Source: an uncultured Pelagibacteraceae bacterium (GTDB taxonomy: Bacteria > Pseudomonadota > Alphaproteobacteria > Pelagibacterales > Pelagibacteraceae). Taken from it: 64,000 nucleotides of DNA. A program made the position numbers and the translations under genes. Positions 63,364 to 64,000 of the stretch are shown here, in pieces. The stretch spans positions 1-64,000 of the forward strand of contig CACLWL010000003.1 in the NCBI GenBank assembly GCA_902610655.1. The letters run 5' to 3'. Positions within the stretch are counted from its first letter, which is position 1; every line of letters starts with the position of its first letter. Under the pieces are notes generated by a model that made no database searches, was not told the DNA's origin, and saw nothing but the letters and a program-made list of their open reading frames with translations.

Positions 63364-64000
63364 TTGAACAAAACTTCACTTAATCTTAAAAGTAAAATAA
63401 AGTTTGTTTACTCAGAAAATGAAAGTGTAAGTGTTATATTTCAAGACAACAGTTTATTAATGGGAGTTGTTGGTGAATTTAATGAAAATTTGAAGCAGCT
63501 AGAGAAGATAACAGGAACAAGTTTATATTTTAGAGGAAATTCAATCATCATCAAAAGCGATCAAAAGAAAAATGAAGTTATAAAAAATGCAATCGTATTT
63601 CTATCTGACCAATTTATAAATAATGGAACCATAGAAAAAAAAGATATATTATCCTCAGTAAATAGATTCATGATAAACGAAAAAATTAATACTGGCCAAA
63701 AAATTGATTATATTATCAAAACACCAAAAAAATCGGTTATACCGAGATCTGAAAAGCAAAAGAGATACTTAAGAGCTTTAAAAGAGAGTGAAATTGTAAT
63801 TTCCACAGGACCTGCAGGAACAGGAAAAACTTTTTTAGCAGTGGCAGTGGCATTGACTATGCTTTTAGAAAAAAAAATTGAGAGAATAATTTTGTCTAGA
63901 CCTGCAGTCGAAGCTGGAGAAAGACTCGGTTTTTTGCCTGGCGATATGAGAGAAAAAGTTGATCCATATTTAAGACCGCTTTATGACTCCTTATATGATT
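63364..64000 (+). CDS. PhoH-family ATPase (YbeZ), cut by the window edge
   Basis: Open to the edge (212 codons), not in the ORF track because incomplete. Starts at a TTG two bases after miaB; the N-terminal KH-like region (LLMGVVGEFNENLKQLEKITG ... FRGNSIII) belongs to the family and precedes any ATG that would do. The P-loop STGPAGTGKTFLAVAVAL and RPAVEAGERLGFLPGDMREKVDPYLRPLYDSLYD are PhoH hallmarks. Position after miaB, usually followed by ybeY, supports YbeZ with a role in rRNA maturation. Confidence 0.96.
   Translation, partial: MNKTSLNLKSKIKFVYSENESVSVIFQDNSLLMGVVGEFNENLKQLEKITGTSLYFRGNSIIIKSDQKKNEVIKNAIVFLSDQFINNGTIEKKDILSSVNRFMINEKINTGQKIDYIIKTPKKSVIPRSEKQKRYLRALKESEIVISTGPAGTGKTFLAVAVALTMLLEKKIERIILSRPAVEAGERLGFLPGDMREKVDPYLRPLYDSLYD

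Noticed and set aside
1-64000. tRNA or rRNA genes, CRISPR arrays, insertion sequences, prophage
   Set aside because: Spacers are mostly under 100 bases and show no cloverleaf, direct-repeat array, transposase or phage gene.

Overview
This is 64 kb of very AT-rich, tightly packed chromosome from an alphaproteobacterium of the SAR11 / Candidatus Pelagibacter type. That placement is inferred from the base composition, the one-base or overlapping gene junctions, the long poly-A/poly-T runs, and an alphaproteobacterial gene order (ppsR-oriC-hemE-hemH-hemJ-rho, mnmE-mnmG-rsmG-parA-parB-holA, hslVU next to hisB). No tRNA, rRNA, CRISPR array, transposase or prophage was seen. No stretch over 300 bases lacks a gene or gene remnant.

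Layout. 1-2945: edge of a UbiH-like monooxygenase, then ftsK and lolA. 2935-4987: minus-strand sulfotransferase, GNAT acetyltransferase, HIT protein and a small membrane protein. 4989-7980: three genes that look like succinyl-CoA synthetase plus a CitE-like lyase, but resemble malate thiokinase (mtkA, mtkB) and malyl-CoA lyase (mcl) more closely. They sit at the end of a histidine run (hisB-hisH-tldD-pmbA-hisA-hisF-hisE, 8024-13788). 13879-18264: hslVU, Smr and Tim44-domain proteins, fxsA, secB. 18257-21689: dnaQ, coaE, aroE, maf, ppsR. 21690-21961: probable replication origin with DnaA-box-like sites. 21962-25726: hemE, hemH, hemJ, rho. 25745-29018: a TPR/OGT-like glycosyltransferase and two sulfotransferase-fold genes lying inside an otherwise conserved block. 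29071-34568: mnmE, mnmG, rsmG (with a perfect parS inside), parA, parB. 34558-39130: holA, lptE, leuS, a DUF3576-like lipoprotein. 39374-40438: major porin with a strong hairpin terminator. 40478-45375: thiE-like, yggS, a YkuD-type transpeptidase, an orphan winged-helix regulator, a tiny arfA-like gene absent from the ORF track, a PfkB kinase, nth, dapB, a 55-aa membrane ORF. 45378-46229: a FkbM methyltransferase gene broken by three frameshifts, all in A-runs. 46260-50015: grpE-dnaK-dnaJ. 50052-55846: rdgB, an LpoA-like protein, rsmI, a BON lipoprotein, a malic enzyme. 55900-64000: murJ, trpS, NFU, Bax-like protein, deacetylase, short tsaB, fur, miaB, and the start of phoH.

How the parts fit together. 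The centre is an origin/segregation domain: oriC, heme genes, rho, tRNA-modification genes and ParABS lie within about 13 kb, and genes on either side of the origin mostly point away from it. Two chaperone/protease loci (hslVU and grpE-dnaK-dnaJ) carry similar heat-shock-like promoter motifs. Envelope genes are spread through the window (lolA, lptE, murJ, porin, YkuD, LpoA-like, BON, Bax-like). Convergent genes usually overlap at their stops, so rho-independent terminators are nearly absent. Sulfotransferases, the OGT-like protein and the broken FkbM gene look like the accessory, surface- or glycan-related layer placed between core blocks.

The most notable items are the mcl-mtkAB module, the arfA-like mini-gene, the poly-A frameshifted FkbM gene, the oriC/parS pair, and the heat-shock-like promoters placed almost on the start codon. 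All family comparisons rest on recalled family sequences; no search was run.
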